Assembly: GCA_035946615.1 (NCBI GenBank)
Contig: DASYZB010000148.1
Span: 1 to 60,295, forward strand
Length of the DNA stretch: 60,295 bases
Reading direction: 5' to 3'
Source of the DNA: Verrucomicrobiia bacterium
Lineage (GTDB): Bacteria > Verrucomicrobiota > Verrucomicrobiia > Limisphaerales > UBA8199
Positions 18,881-29,348 of the stretch are shown one piece after another (the stretch's first letter is position 1; every line of letters begins with the position of its first letter). The translations under genes were made by a program, and so were the position numbers. Under the pieces are notes generated by a model. That model worked only from the letters and a program-made list of their open reading frames with translations. It did not search any database and was not told where the DNA came from.

Positions 18881-21595
18881 TTAGACAATGTCAGGATGAA
18901 TTTTTTCCGGGTCCAAATCCAAGTCTTTGATGGCCTTCGCGACCAGGCTGTTGTCCACCTGCCCCTTTTGAGCCAGCGCATACAAGGTGGCGATAACAGT
19001 GGTTTCGGCATTAATCTCAAAAAACCACCGCAACCGTTCGCGAGTGTCGCTGCGGCCAAAGCCGTCGGTGCCCAGGGTGGTCAACCCGCCAGGGACCCAT
19101 GGCGCTATCTGATCGGGCACTGTTTTAATATTGTCTGAGACGGCAACGAACATCCCGGTTTCGTTCTTCAAAAGGTCTTCAAGGTAGGATTTTCTCGGAG
19201 CCGCCGTTGGGTGCAGCATGTTCCAGCGCTTGGCGCGCAGGGCCTCGTTTCGCAGCAGCTTATAGCTGGTGGCGCTCCAGACATCGGCGGACACATCATA
19301 CTTTTCGGCCAGGATTTGCTGCGCCCGCAGGGCCTCGCGCAGGATCGGCCCACTGCCCAACAGATGGGCTTTGAGCCGTTTCTTTTCCGAGCCTGCATTG
19401 AATCTGTACAACCCTTTCAGGATTCCCCTCTCTGCGCCATGAGGCATCGGGGGCATCGCGTAGTTCTCATTGTACAGAGTCAAGTAGTAAAAAATGTCTT
19501 CACCCGCCACGTACATCCGGCGCATCCCTTCCGCGATAATCACCGCCACCTCGTAGGTGAATGCCGGGTCGTAGGTCAGCAAAGTCGGGATCGAACTCGA
19601 CAGCAGCAGGCTGTGGCCATCCTGATGCTGGAGGCCCTCGCCGTTGAGCGTCGTCCGCCCGGAAGTCGCGCCCAGCAGAAAACCTTTCGCGCGAATATCG
19701 CCCGCCAGCCACATCAAATCCCCGATGCGCTGGAATCCGAACATCGAGTAATAAATATAAAAGGGCACCATGTAGCGGCCAAGCGTGGCGTAGGACGTGC
19801 CCGCCGCCACAAACGAGGCCATCGAGCCGGCTTCGGTGATGCCTTCCTCAAGGATTTGCCCATCCTTGGCTTCGTGATAATAAAGCAACGACTTCTTATC
19901 CACCGGCTCGTAAAGTTGGCCTTTGGACGCAAAAATCCCTATCTCACGGAACAGGGCATCGAGTCCGAACGTGCGCGCTTCGTCAGGAATAATCGGCACG
20001 ATTTGGCGGCCAATGGTTTTATCGCGCACCAGCAGGCTCAGCAGGCGGACAAAGCCCATGGTGGTTGACAACTCGAACCGGCCCGAACCTTTCAACAGCT
20101 CGGCAAAGGCCTCCACACCCGGCACATCCAGCGGTTCGACCTTTACAACGCGCTGCGGCAGAAAACCACCCAGCTTCTTGCGCCGTTCAAGCAAATACTG
20201 CCGCTCACGGCTCTCAGGGGCTGGACGAAAGAAAGGCGTCTCGGCTATTTCTTCGTCGCTTATCGGGACGCCGAATCGGGCGCGAAATTCTCGAAGCTCC
20301 TTTTCGTTGAGCTTCTTTTGCTGGTGCGTGATGTTGCGGCCCTCCCCGGCCTCACCCAGGCCGTAGCCTTTAACGGTTTTAGCCAGAATGACCGTCGGCT
20401 GGCCTTTGTGCTCGATGGCCGCTTTATAGGCTGCATAGACCTTGCGCGAATCATGGCCCCCGCGCAGCAGCTTATGAATCTGCTCGTCGGTGAGCGAATT
20501 GACCAGCTCGAGCAGCTCAGGATATTTGCCGAAGAAATGTTTGCGAGTGTAACTGCCGGGCTCTACGGAGTACTTCTGGTAATCCCCGTCCACGGCCTCT
20601 TCCATTCTTTTGAGCAGGAGCCCTGTTTTATCGGACGCCAGGAGATTATCCCAATCTGTTCCCCAAATCACCTTGATCACGTTCCAGCCGGCGCCCTGGA
20701 AAACGGCTTCCAATTCCTGGATGATCTTGCCATTCCCGCGCACCGGGCCGTCCAGCCGTTGCAGGTTGCAGTTGATGACCCAAATTAAATTATCCAGATT
20801 CTCGCGCGCCCCCAACCCAACAGCTCCCAAGGTCTCAGGTTCATCGGTTTCTCCGTCGCCCAGAAAGGCCCATACCTTCGGTTCCTCTCCGCCAGCAAGG
20901 CCCCGCGCGCGCAAGTAGCGATTGAACCGGGCCTGGTAAATGGAAAGCAACGGTCCCAATCCCATCGAAACAGTTGGGAACTGCCAAAACTCCGGCATCA
21001 AGTAGGGATGCGGATAGGAAGATAAGCCCCCTCCCTGGGCCAATTCCTGGCGGAAATTCTGTAAATGGTGGTCGTCCAGGCGGCCTTCAAGGAAAGCGCG
21101 CGCGTAAATGCCCGGAGTCGCATGGCCTTGAAAATAAACCATGTCCCCGCTGAAATTCTCCGTGCGCGCCCGGAGGAAATGATTGAAAGCCACTTCGTAC
21201 AGGGTGGCGGCGGAGGCATAGGTGGAGATATGCCCGCCCAGACCGCTATGGGCCCGATTGGCATTAACCACCATGGCCATGGCGTTCCAGCGGATGTAGC
21301 TCTTGAGCCGCCGCTCCATTTCCCAATCCCCTGGAAACTGAGCCTGTTTATCCGCGGGGATGGTGTTGATGTACGGGGTGCTTACCACCCGCGGCGCTTC
21401 CACACCTTCTTCCTGCAACCGGGATGCCAGCCGGCTTAGAAACCGCCCGCCGGTCCCCGGAGGCTGCCCCCGCAGCGTGTGTTCGACAACTGATTCCAGC
21501 GAATCCAGAAGCTTGTCTTCCCCGCGGTCTTCGGGCTCGGGCAACACACGCAATTCCGGGGCGGCGCCCTTTTCCTGTTTTTTAGCCACTTTCAC
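18881..21595 (-). CDS. aceE: Pyruvate dehydrogenase E1, homodimeric type
   Basis: 904 aa, the usual size for AceE. It performs thiamine-diphosphate-dependent decarboxylation of pyruvate and acetylates the E2 lipoyl group. The ThDP/Mg motif is FLGDGETDEPE followed by NLIWVINCNLQRLDGPVRGNGK. Other hallmarks are GHISTYASAATLYEVAFNHF, VYFQGHATPGIYARAFLEGR, KTVKGYGLGEAGEGRNITHQ and GEGLQHQDGHSLLLSSSIPT. The start is GTG at 21595. Promoters for aceE and the divergent lplA must share the interval 21596-21705. It is the first gene of the pdh operon. Confidence 0.97.
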   Translation of the reverse strand: MKVAKKQEKGAAPELRVLPEPEDRGEDKLLDSLESVVEHTLRGQPPGTGGRFLSRLASRLQEEGVEAPRVVSTPYINTIPADKQAQFPGDWEMERRLKSYIRWNAMAMVVNANRAHSGLGGHISTYASAATLYEVAFNHFLRARTENFSGDMVYFQGHATPGIYARAFLEGRLDDHHLQNFRQELAQGGGLSSYPHPYLMPEFWQFPTVSMGLGPLLSIYQARFNRYLRARGLAGGEEPKVWAFLGDGETDEPETLGAVGLGARENLDNLIWVINCNLQRLDGPVRGNGKIIQELEAVFQGAGWNVIKVIWGTDWDNLLASDKTGLLLKRMEEAVDGDYQKYSVEPGSYTRKHFFGKYPELLELVNSLTDEQIHKLLRGGHDSRKVYAAYKAAIEHKGQPTVILAKTVKGYGLGEAGEGRNITHQQKKLNEKELREFRARFGVPISDEEIAETPFFRPAPESRERQYLLERRKKLGGFLPQRVVKVEPLDVPGVEAFAELLKGSGRFELSTTMGFVRLLSLLVRDKTIGRQIVPIIPDEARTFGLDALFREIGIFASKGQLYEPVDKKSLLYYHEAKDGQILEEGITEAGSMASFVAAGTSYATLGRYMVPFYIYYSMFGFQRIGDLMWLAGDIRAKGFLLGATSGRTTLNGEGLQHQDGHSLLLSSSIPTLLTYDPAFTYEVAVIIAEGMRRMYVAGEDIFYYLTLYNENYAMPPMPHGAERGILKGLYRFNAGSEKKRLKAHLLGSGPILREALRAQQILAEKYDVSADVWSATSYKLLRNEALRAKRWNMLHPTAAPRKSYLEDLLKNETGMFVAVSDNIKTVPDQIAPWVPGGLTTLGTDGFGRSDTRERLRWFFEINAETTVIATLYALAQKGQVDNSLVAKAIKDLDLDPEKIHPDIV

Positions 21596-21705
21596 GTTTT
21601 CGATAAAAATGTTATCTGTTCACCTGGCTGTGATCATTATAGCACCAGTCGCCTAACTTATTCTTTAACAAGCCGCATAGCTTACAATCAGAACTCAGAA
21701 TTGCA

Positions 21706-22425
21706 ATGGAGCATTGCGAATTGACTTTCCATAACCCAGCCCTGGACCTGGCCTGCGATGAGGTATTGCTCGATGTGTGCGAGGCCGGGCGAGCGGGCAG
21801 CCTGTTACGGTTGTGGGAGCCGGCGCGGCACTTTGTTGTGGTGGGCTACGGAAACGCGGTGGCTTCCGAGGTGAACATTGAGTTCTGCCGCCGCCATTCG
21901 ATTCCCATCCTGCGCCGCTGCAGCGGAGGCGGAACGGTGCTCCAGGGGCCCGGCTGCCTGAATTACGCTTTGCTCCTGCAGGTCGAGGACCACCCGGCCC
22001 TCCAGGGTATCGGCGGCACGAACGAGTTTGTTCTCCAACGCCACCGGGAGGCGCTAGCCGCGCTGCTCAAGACCCCGGTCGAGAAGAAAGGCCATACGGA
22101 TCTCGCCATTGGCGGCCTTAAATTCTCCGGCAATGCCCAACGCCGCCGCAAACGCTTTCTGCTCTTTCACGGCTGCTTCTTGTTGAACCTGGACATCGAC
22201 CTTCTCCAGCAGGTGCTTCCTCTGCCCTCGCGCCAGCCGGATTATCGCAGCAACCGTTCACATGCAGATTTTCTCCTCAACCTCAAAGTGCCGGCGCAGA
22301 TGCTCAAAGCCGCCTTGCTCAAGGCCTGGGAGGCGACCGAGCCGCTCGCTCGCGCGCCTGTGGAGCAGATTACCGCCTTGGCTCGGGAGAAATACGCCCG
22401 TGACGAATGGAACTGGAAATTCTGA
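21706..22425 (+). CDS. lplA: Lipoate-protein ligase / lipoyltransferase (LplA-LipB fold)
   Basis: 239 aa. The BPL/LplA/LipB fold is marked by PILRRCSGGGTVLQGPGCLN (lipoyl-AMP binding loop), the catalytic-lysine segment HTDLAIGGLKFSGNAQRRRKR and LLFHGCFLLNLDIDLLQQVL. It is shorter than E. coli LplA because no C-terminal accessory domain is present. The likely role is attaching lipoate to AceF. Divergent placement from the pdh operon supports that partner. A role as octanoyltransferase cannot be excluded from sequence alone. Confidence 0.85.
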   Translation: MEHCELTFHNPALDLACDEVLLDVCEAGRAGSLLRLWEPARHFVVVGYGNAVASEVNIEFCRRHSIPILRRCSGGGTVLQGPGCLNYALLLQVEDHPALQGIGGTNEFVLQRHREALAALLKTPVEKKGHTDLAIGGLKFSGNAQRRRKRFLLFHGCFLLNLDIDLLQQVLPLPSRQPDYRSNRSHADFLLNLKVPAQMLKAALLKAWEATEPLARAPVEQITALAREKYARDEWNWKF

Positions 22426-22426
22426 A

Positions 22427-24304
22427 CTAAGCCTGGGTCTCCGAACCGGCCAGCGCAGGTGATCCAGCTTCCACCTCGTGGTCCCGTCGAGGAGGTGGCG
22501 TTGCATGAAGTCTTGCGCTCAAGTCGCTTAGTTGCTTTCGAAGCGCCTGGGGCAATTTGTCGCCGAATTTCGCAAAATAAACCTCGGCGTCTGTTGCCTC
22601 TTTCTTCCATGCCTCAGAATCGACCTGCAGCAGGGTCTGCAAATCGGCCATGCTCAAATCCAGCCCGTGCAAATCCAGCGCATTCAACCGCGGCAGCCAG
22701 CCGATTGGGGTCGAGACAGCCCGGCCCATCCCCTCGACGCGCTCGGAAATCCACTTGAGCACACGGCTGTTCTCCCCATACCCCGGCCACAGAAACTTCC
22801 CATCGGCATTTTTTCTGAACCAATTCACAAAAAAGACCTTGGGCAACTTCGACCGATCGGTGCGCTGCGGTAATGAAAGCCAGTGCGCAAAGTAATCGCC
22901 CATGTGATAGCCGCAAAAGGGCAGCATGGCGAATGGGTCGCGCCTAAGCACGCCCGCTTTGTGCAAAGCCGCGGCCGTGGTTTCGGACCCCGCGGATGCG
23001 CCCAGAAACACCCCGTGCTCCCAGTCAAACGCCTCCGTTACCAGCGGCACGGTGCTTGGGCGCCGTCCACCAAACAGTATTGCCGAGATCGGCACCCCTT
23101 CGGGCTTTTCCCAATTTGGGTCTATAACGGGGCATTGGCTGGCTGGGGCGGTAAAGCGCGCATTGGGATGGGCCCCTTTGCGCCCGGAGTCTGGCGTCCA
23201 TTCTTTGCCTTCCCAATCAATCCCGCGCGCCGGAGGCGGTGTTCCCATGTCTTCCCACCAGACGTCCGCATCGGGGGTGAGCAAGACATTTGTAAAAATC
23301 GTGTTGCGGCTCATCGTCCGCATCGCGTTGGGATTTGATGCATTCGAGGTTCCAGGCGCCACGCCGAAAAAGCCCCACTCCGGGTTGACTGCGTACAGGC
23401 GGCCATCAGACCCGAGGCGAATCCAGGCAATATCATCGCCCACGCAACGCACTGTCCAGCCCGGCAGGGTCGGTTGCATCATGGCCAGGTTTGTCTTGCC
23501 ACAGGCGCTGGGAAAAGCCGCCGTGACATAGTAGGTTTTGCCCTCGGGCGAGGTCAGGGCAAGGATGAGCATGTGCTCCGCCAGCCACCCCTCCCGCCGC
23601 GCGACCACCGAGGCGATTCGCAAGGCCAGGCATTTCTTGCCCAAAAGCGCGTTGCCGCCATAACCCGACCCGTAAGACCATATGGAAGGGTCATCCGGGA
23701 AATGCACAATGTACTTCTTGTTGGGGTCGGGCTCGCAGGGCCAGGAGACGTCTGCCTGGCCGGGCTTGAGGGGCGCCCCCACGGAATGAAGGCAAGGTAT
23801 GAATTCCCCCTCGGTTCCCAGTTTATCCAGCGCCTTCTGCCCCATGCGCGTCATGATCCGCATGTTCACCACCACATAAGGCGAGTCACTGATCTCGATC
23901 CCTACCTTGGCTACCGGTGAGTCCAACGGACCCATCACAAACGGGATGACATACATCGTGCGTCCCGCCATCGCTCCCGCGAATATTGTTCGCAGCCGCT
24001 CCTTCATCTCGGTGGGGTCGGCCCAGTTGTTGGTCGGCCCGGCTTCTTGCCGGTTTCGCGCGCAAATGAATGTGCGGTCCTCGACCCGCGCCACATCGCT
24101 CGGATGCGAGCGGGCTAGAAACGACCCGGGCCGCTTCACCGGGTCCAGCCGCGTCAAAGTTCCCGCGCGGACCATCAACTCGCAAAGCTCGCGGTGTTCC
24201 TCTTCAGAACCGTCGCACCAATGGATTCGGGCAGGCTGGCAGAGGCGGGCAACCTCCTCGACCCAGGCGAGGAGTTTCGGATGGCGGCTTAAGGGAGCTG
24301 ACAT
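22427..24304 (-). CDS. pckG: Phosphoenolpyruvate carboxykinase (GTP)
   Basis: About 625 aa, typical of the GTP-dependent class. It interconverts oxaloacetate and PEP and is a gluconeogenic enzyme. The kinase-1a P-loop is [21 protein letters not shown], which includes the reactive Cys. Metal- and GTP-binding elements are [20 protein letters not shown] and [40 protein letters not shown] and [20 protein letters not shown] are also class-specific. Two ATG starts are possible (24328 and 24304). The later one is chosen because it begins nearer [16 protein letters not shown]; the interval between them is AT-rich. No strong RBS is seen for either. It is divergent from an NhaR-type regulator. Confidence 0.95.
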   Translation of the reverse strand: MSAPLSRHPKLLAWVEEVARLCQPARIHWCDGSEEEHRELCELMVRAGTLTRLDPVKRPGSFLARSHPSDVARVEDRTFICARNRQEAGPTNNWADPTEMKERLRTIFAGAMAGRTMYVIPFVMGPLDSPVAKVGIEISDSPYVVVNMRIMTRMGQKALDKLGTEGEFIPCLHSVGAPLKPGQADVSWPCEPDPNKKYIVHFPDDPSIWSYGSGYGGNALLGKKCLALRIASVVARREGWLAEHMLILALTSPEGKTYYVTAAFPSACGKTNLAMMQPTLPGWTVRCVGDDIAWIRLGSDGRLYAVNPEWGFFGVAPGTSNASNPNAMRTMSRNTIFTNVLLTPDADVWWEDMGTPPPARGIDWEGKEWTPDSGRKGAHPNARFTAPASQCPVIDPNWEKPEGVPISAILFGGRRPSTVPLVTEAFDWEHGVFLGASAGSETTAAALHKAGVLRRDPFAMLPFCGYHMGDYFAHWLSLPQRTDRSKLPKVFFVNWFRKNADGKFLWPGYGENSRVLKWISERVEGMGRAVSTPIGWLPRLNALDLHGLDLSMADLQTLLQVDSEAWKKEATDAEVYFAKFGDKLPQALRKQLSDLSARLHATPPPRRDHEVEAGSPALAGSETQA

Positions 24305-24410
24305 ATATAAATTATTAATTTTAACCATGAGACTATGTGGCAACCGGGGCCATTAGCCTAATACGATTTTTCGATTGAGCTGATAGGTTTATTCAAATAC
24401 CCTCCGGCGT

Positions 24411-25313
24411 GTGGCTTTTTTGAATTATCATCATCTGCGGTACTTCTGGGCTGTGGCCCAGGAGGGCAGCCTGCGCAAAGCTGCCGCCAAAATGCGGGTG
24501 TCCCAGCCGACGATCTCCGCCCAGCTCGCCGCGTTGGAAAGCGTGCTGGGAGAGCGGCTGTTCCGGCGCAGTCCTCGAGGCCTGAGCCTGACCGATGCCG
24601 GGCGCCAGGCCTTCAGCTATGCCCAGGAGATTTTCTCGCTGGGGGAGGAATTGCTCCACTCGCTCAAGCAGCCGGTGGATCGGCCCTTGCGCATCCACAT
24701 CGGCATCGCCGATTCGGTGCCGAAGCTGGTGAGCCATCATATCATCAAACCCATTTTTCACCTCGAACAACCAGTCCAGGCGGCCTGCCTCCAAGGCAAA
24801 ACCACCGATCTGCTGGCGCAATTGGCCGTGTTCCGGCTCGATGTCGTGCTGGCAAACGAGCCGGCCCCAACGTCCCTTCACGTCAAGGTCTTCAATCATT
24901 TGCTCGGCGAGTCCGGAGTGACCTTCTGCGCAGCCCCTGCTCTGGCGCATCAATTGCGCCGCGGCTTCCCTCGGTCATTCAACGAAGCACCGGTCCTGCT
25001 GCCCACCTCCAGTCCCCTGCGCCGCTCGATCGATGCCTGGTTTGATTCTCGCAAGCTGCGACCTCGGCCCGTGGCGGAGTACGACGATGCGGCCCTGATG
25101 AAGGTTGCGGCGGTGGATGGCCTTGGCTTTTTCGCCCTGCCCAGTGTAGCCGCCCAGGAAGCCGTCACCCGTTATGGCTTCCAAATCATTGGCCGGGCTC
25201 CGGAATGCCGGGAGCAATTCTATGTTATCAGCCCTGAGCGCAAGCTCAGCCATCCCGCCGTGCTGGCCATCACCTCCTCCGCACGCAATCAGCTCTTCGC
25301 CGGTTCGAAGTAA
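24411..25313 (+). CDS. nhaR: LysR-family transcriptional regulator, NhaR type
   Basis: 300 aa from GTG 24411 (a TTG three codons later is an alternative). The N-terminal winged helix-turn-helix reads LNYHHLRYFWAVAQEGSLRK, then VSQPTISAQLAALESVLGERL and RSPRGLSLTDAGR. The HHLRYFW opening and the RPLRIHIGIADSVPKLVSHH start of the effector domain resemble NhaR, the sodium/proton-responsive activator of nhaA. No antiporter gene is in the window. It shares an interval of about 80-105 nt with pckG, so pckG or its own promoter are possible local targets. Confidence 0.82.
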   Translation: MAFLNYHHLRYFWAVAQEGSLRKAAAKMRVSQPTISAQLAALESVLGERLFRRSPRGLSLTDAGRQAFSYAQEIFSLGEELLHSLKQPVDRPLRIHIGIADSVPKLVSHHIIKPIFHLEQPVQAACLQGKTTDLLAQLAVFRLDVVLANEPAPTSLHVKVFNHLLGESGVTFCAAPALAHQLRRGFPRSFNEAPVLLPTSSPLRRSIDAWFDSRKLRPRPVAEYDDAALMKVAAVDGLGFFALPSVAAQEAVTRYGFQIIGRAPECREQFYVISPERKLSHPAVLAITSSARNQLFAGSK

Positions 25314-25349
25314 TCCAGCGGTGGATCATCCGCTAAGGTAAAACCCGTT

Positions 25350-28300
25350 CTACTTCGCAGGAGGAATCAAAACCACCCTGAAACCAACAACCCGGGAAGG
25401 GTCGCTGAACGTGTCGGTAAATCGGTATTTGAATGAGGCCGCTGTGTCCGTATAGCGCCCCCCTTTGGCACGATAGCCGGGCAGCGCCTGGTCGAAACAA
25501 ATCTGGTCCACATTCCCATATACGCCAAAAATGCCATGAGCATCGGCTACGGCGCTCTCGTCGGGTTTGGGGCGGTCCAATGGCAGCGCCGGCCTGGGCG
25601 CGGAAAAAATGCCCTTGCTCGGATCAGCGGCTAATTTGAGCTGGTCCCATTGTGCGACAGTCAGGAGCGAATAGACGCAACCGCCGGGGAATGCCGGGTC
25701 TTTTTTATCGGCATCGGTCAGTCGCTGGCAAAACGTGAGAGCATCTTGAGCGCTGACATTGTTGACCGGCAGATCGTCCTGGGCGGGTAGTGGTTCGCTT
25801 GGGTTGGCGTTCATAACCTGCCGGTATTGGCCCTGAGTGACATGAGTTCTGCCGACATATCCGCCGTCGCGAGTGCCAGGCAGGCCCGGCACCCACATCA
25901 ATTCCAGACCGCTCGTCTTGCTCCGATACGGCAAGGGCAAGGGCGAAGTCAATACAACCCAACTGGCCCGCAAAACATTAGTCGAGGCCTGGTTCGTGTA
26001 ACCCTCGCGCACAAACAGAAAGGTGGCCGGCCCTGGCCGCGCATAAATGGTCTCCGGGGCGCGCCCTTGAAAAACCAGCGAATTGGGGTCCGCCTGATAT
26101 ATTTCGGTGCCTGCGAGCAGGTTGGTGGTGATGACGCTTCCGTAATCTTCAAAGGTGAATGTATCGCGGGCGCTTCCAGACCGAGGGACGACCAGGGTGT
26201 GCCTCAAGGGCGCCAGATTGCCGTATTTGGCAACGAGGACGTTAGTCCCCCAAGCCAGATAAAAATTCGTTCCCTGGCCCAACGGCACTTCCCGCCTGTT
26301 TTCGTCCAGATACGAATAAGCCGCGCCGCGTAAATTGCTCTCCAGGACCATTGGTATTTGGTTTCTGCGCAACCTGACAGGAATTGTAGTTAAATCTCCG
26401 GCTGCGAGCGCCACCCAATTGGTCCACAACTGGTAATCATCCAACTGCACTTGATACAAGACCTTCTGACCGGGCCGCTGGTAAACCGTTTCGCCGAATG
26501 GAACCAAAGCTCCAGAGGCATTTCTGACTAGGGGATTGGTGCCAATCTCTGCGGGCATGCTGTTAAAAAACGACACACGGCCATACTGGAATCTGAACGT
26601 GCCCAGGTTGGTAACCTGTCCAGGGAAAATGATAATGTTGCTCCGCCATACGGGGTCCAGTCCGCTGAATAACGCCACCAAATCGGTTGTGCCCCGGGCC
26701 AATGGGACCCGAGTCATTCCTCCCACCAACGTATGGGTCAGGACCTTGCCCGTTCGGTCCCGGATTTCCGCCCCGAGCGGGTCGCTGGTCAAATCCACAA
26801 AACCACCCAGCGGGTCAAGAACGGGTGACAGCCGGTTGGTGACTCCATCGGATACCAATGCCGGCTGGATATTGGTTTTAAAGCCACTGGCCCGAAACTC
26901 GAGTTCATACGCCCCGGGCGGCAGCAGAAGGTTCGTAGGCGAGACACCCGCCAATTGGTTTGTTAAAAAAATCTGCAGCACCGGCGGCGTGCTGCTGACG
27001 ACCGTCAGGGTGCCATGGGGGAAATAAAACCTCTGCGATGGGTTTTGCCCCTGAACAACCTCAATTTGCTTTGTAATCGGGGCAAAGGGCGCTGGCAATT
27101 CAGCGCGGATGGTATGCGGCGCAATTTCAAGCGATACTCGGATGGGCAACGACGCCTTTCCTTTGGAAACGCCATCGACGTAAATCACCGCGCCAGGCGG
27201 GTCACTGAGAAACTCAACCAGCCTGCTGCCCGGCGGCGGTTTGCGCAACTGCGCCACCCACGAAACCACCTGATGGTTGGTTGGAACCGTTACCGTGAGA
27301 TTGGTGGTTTCGTAACCTTCCAACTGAAGCTGCAGATCAAGGACCGCCGGCGGGTAAGAATAATTCGTAAAGGGCGTGTGGAAAACGGTGTCGCCAACCT
27401 TGAAAGAGGCCCCTGGCGGTTGGCTGACCACGACCAGGCCCCCATAGGCCAAACTCAAATTCGTCCGCACCGTCTGGCCCGCATCCAGCCTCACCGTGAG
27501 CCGGCGCGATGGTTCGAGCTTGTTCTCCGGAGATTCCGCCCTGATCCGGTATTTCCCTTTTTTAAGGACCAGCTTCAAAACGCCCTTCACCGCGGGCCGC
27601 GTCTCGGAGATGCCCTCGACATCTTCCTCGTCAAGAGGCGTGAGGACGACCCGGGCGCCTTCAGGCTCGACTCCGATGATCAGCGTGCCAGTCTGGCGTT
27701 TGTGCAGCAGCAGGAAAGCCATCAAGCCCCCTACCAGCAGCACCCCCGCAGCAATCCCCACCGGCATCACCGGCACTGGCGGCTTGGGCTCCAACCGGCG
27801 AAGGTCCTGCTCCAGACTCGCCAAATTGGTTTTATCGAGCGAAAGGCTCGGATCAAGCAGGCGATTGCAGAGCGCCAACCAGGCGCTGGTCTTCTTCCCA
27901 AAGATACGCGCCCACTCAGGCGATGTTTCCAACGGAACAATTACCCACGCGAAATCGACTGCCCGCTTGAAAACCAACTGGTAAATCAATTGGCCTATTG
28001 CCCGAAGGTCCTCCCGTTCATACCGCTCTGCCTCAGCCGCATCCCCCGGCTGGGGGTCCGCCACAACCACCCGTGAACTCCTGGGTTTGCGAACACCCTC
28101 CACAAAGATGTTCGAGGGTTTGAGATTGCCATGGGACCGGCCAGCGGTCCGCTGCAAGTGCAGGGCAGCGCGCACTGCGGACTGAACCACACGAAAGAGG
28201 TCGGGCGCCTCCAACGCCACGATGCGCTCGAGCATGGCCTTGATAGAGCGGGGATAAAAGCGGGTCACATACCAGGCCCCTCGCTCATCGTGGCCGGCGG

Positions 28301-28565
28301 CAAGAATAGGCGCAAAGTAAGGCGAGGAGTCGGCCGCTTTCTTCTGCAGGTTAACACGGCTGGTGAAAGACGCCCCGAGGTCTTTGAAGAGCGGTTCCAG
28401 CGCCGAGCGCTCTTCGCCGGCCTCCTCGGCCATTAACCGCTCCGGCGCGAACACCTTTAAGACATAGCGCCCTTTGGAATCCCCTTCTTTCCGGGCCTCA
28501 TAGACAATCGCCCCGTTGCCGGAATCCAGAACCCTCCCGGCTTCAAAGGCTCCAAAACGCTCCAT
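25350..28565 (-). CDS. Membrane pseudokinase with PEGA repeats and C-terminal FGE-sulfatase-like domain
   Basis: 1071 aa. Residues 1-265 form a Hanks-type kinase fold with the beta-3 lysine in RYVLKVFAPERL. The catalytic loop reads HGNLKPSN instead of HRDLKPxN, so the catalytic Asp is Asn. The DFG position reads ADPQPG. It is therefore probably kinase-dead. One transmembrane helix follows (VGIAAGVLLVGGLMAFLLL, about 280). A long outer region contains PEGA-type beta units, for example GTLIIGVEPEGARVVL and SDPPGAVIYVDGVSKGKASL. The last 200 residues from LELMWVPGLPGTRDGGYVG resemble a formylglycine-generating/sulfatase-modifying fold. It is the last of three same-strand genes starting at 31313. 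Confidence 0.85.
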   Translation of the reverse strand: MERFGAFEAGRVLDSGNGAIVYEARKEGDSKGRYVLKVFAPERLMAEEAGEERSALEPLFKDLGASFTSRVNLQKKAADSSPYFAPILAAGHDERGAWYVTRFYPRSIKAMLERIVALEAPDLFRVVQSAVRAALHLQRTAGRSHGNLKPSNIFVEGVRKPRSSRVVVADPQPGDAAEAERYEREDLRAIGQLIYQLVFKRAVDFAWVIVPLETSPEWARIFGKKTSAWLALCNRLLDPSLSLDKTNLASLEQDLRRLEPKPPVPVMPVGIAAGVLLVGGLMAFLLLHKRQTGTLIIGVEPEGARVVLTPLDEEDVEGISETRPAVKGVLKLVLKKGKYRIRAESPENKLEPSRRLTVRLDAGQTVRTNLSLAYGGLVVVSQPPGASFKVGDTVFHTPFTNYSYPPAVLDLQLQLEGYETTNLTVTVPTNHQVVSWVAQLRKPPPGSRLVEFLSDPPGAVIYVDGVSKGKASLPIRVSLEIAPHTIRAELPAPFAPITKQIEVVQGQNPSQRFYFPHGTLTVVSSTPPVLQIFLTNQLAGVSPTNLLLPPGAYELEFRASGFKTNIQPALVSDGVTNRLSPVLDPLGGFVDLTSDPLGAEIRDRTGKVLTHTLVGGMTRVPLARGTTDLVALFSGLDPVWRSNIIIFPGQVTNLGTFRFQYGRVSFFNSMPAEIGTNPLVRNASGALVPFGETVYQRPGQKVLYQVQLDDYQLWTNWVALAAGDLTTIPVRLRRNQIPMVLESNLRGAAYSYLDENRREVPLGQGTNFYLAWGTNVLVAKYGNLAPLRHTLVVPRSGSARDTFTFEDYGSVITTNLLAGTEIYQADPNSLVFQGRAPETIYARPGPATFLFVREGYTNQASTNVLRASWVVLTSPLPLPYRSKTSGLELMWVPGLPGTRDGGYVGRTHVTQGQYRQVMNANPSEPLPAQDDLPVNNVSAQDALTFCQRLTDADKKDPAFPGGCVYSLLTVAQWDQLKLAADPSKGIFSAPRPALPLDRPKPDESAVADAHGIFGVYGNVDQICFDQALPGYRAKGGRYTDTAASFKYRFTDTFSDPSRVVGFRVVLIPPAK

Positions 28566-28674
28566 GGCTCAAGTGCATTGTACCGCCAAACCGGCCCGCC
28601 CCGCAGGTGGAATGGCTGGCAGCCAGGGCATAGGGCAGCGGTCGATTGTTACCAGTTGCCCAGGCGGCAGAAGT

Positions 28675-29232
28675 TCACCACGCGGGAAGTGTCCAACCTT
28701 CACGCGGCGCATTGACCAGGCTGACTCCGCCCGCCTGCGCTTTAACATCGAGGTCGCTCGTGTTATCAGGCCAATAACACTTGCACAGGGGAATCAATTG
28801 ACGCCTGGGGTCCTGGCTGCCAGCCTTGCCTTCCTTGCTTACCAGCGGAAGGTCGGCCAGAACCACCAGGTACTGCGCACCGGACTTCATCCACTTGTTC
28901 CATAATGGATCGCCCTTCTTCAGCGTGATCGGGTTTTGTTTTCCCGGCACGAATTCCGCCGTAAACTTCACTGCATCCTGGCGCACCGGATCGTTCGGAG
29001 TGAAGTAATCCCGGATGCTGTAAGTCTGCCATTTCGGCAACTCCGAAGGATTAATACCCACCACGTCCACCAGGACTGAGCTGTCCTTTAAGGAATCGCC
29101 TGGCGTAATGGTCAAATTGTAGCTGAGGGCCGGCCCCGGAGGGCCGCCGGGTTTGCAACTTTTGCAACCGGCAAAAACTCCCGTGCCGAGGGCTAGGAGA
29201 ACCAACAAGAGGCATTTCAAAAACTGTTTCAT
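28675..29232 (-). CDS. Lipoprotein, possibly TssJ-like
   Basis: 185 aa with a lipoprotein signal peptide: MKQFLKCLLLVLLALGTGVF followed by AGC as the lipobox Cys near residue 23. The mature part is predicted to be mostly beta strands. Its layout recalls type VI secretion TssJ lipoproteins: an early strand pair, then QYLVVLADLPLV and RRQLIPLCKCYWP near the end. This resemblance is weak and no tss genes are visible. It sits between two unusual genes of the same orientation, with a 116-nt gap upstream and 109 nt downstream. Outer-membrane location is inferred from the lipobox. Confidence 0.6.
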   Translation of the reverse strand: MKQFLKCLLLVLLALGTGVFAGCKSCKPGGPPGPALSYNLTITPGDSLKDSSVLVDVVGINPSELPKWQTYSIRDYFTPNDPVRQDAVKFTAEFVPGKQNPITLKKGDPLWNKWMKSGAQYLVVLADLPLVSKEGKAGSQDPRRQLIPLCKCYWPDNTSDLDVKAQAGGVSLVNAPREGWTLPAW

Positions 29233-29348
29233 GATTCGCTTTTTTCGTGTACAGGCGCCGAACCTGGACTTTTTTTATGTTTGTGTTGAAATTAGGCTAC
29301 ATCAAATCAATCTCTGGTCAACTGGAAACTTTCGATTCTGCTCCTTTG

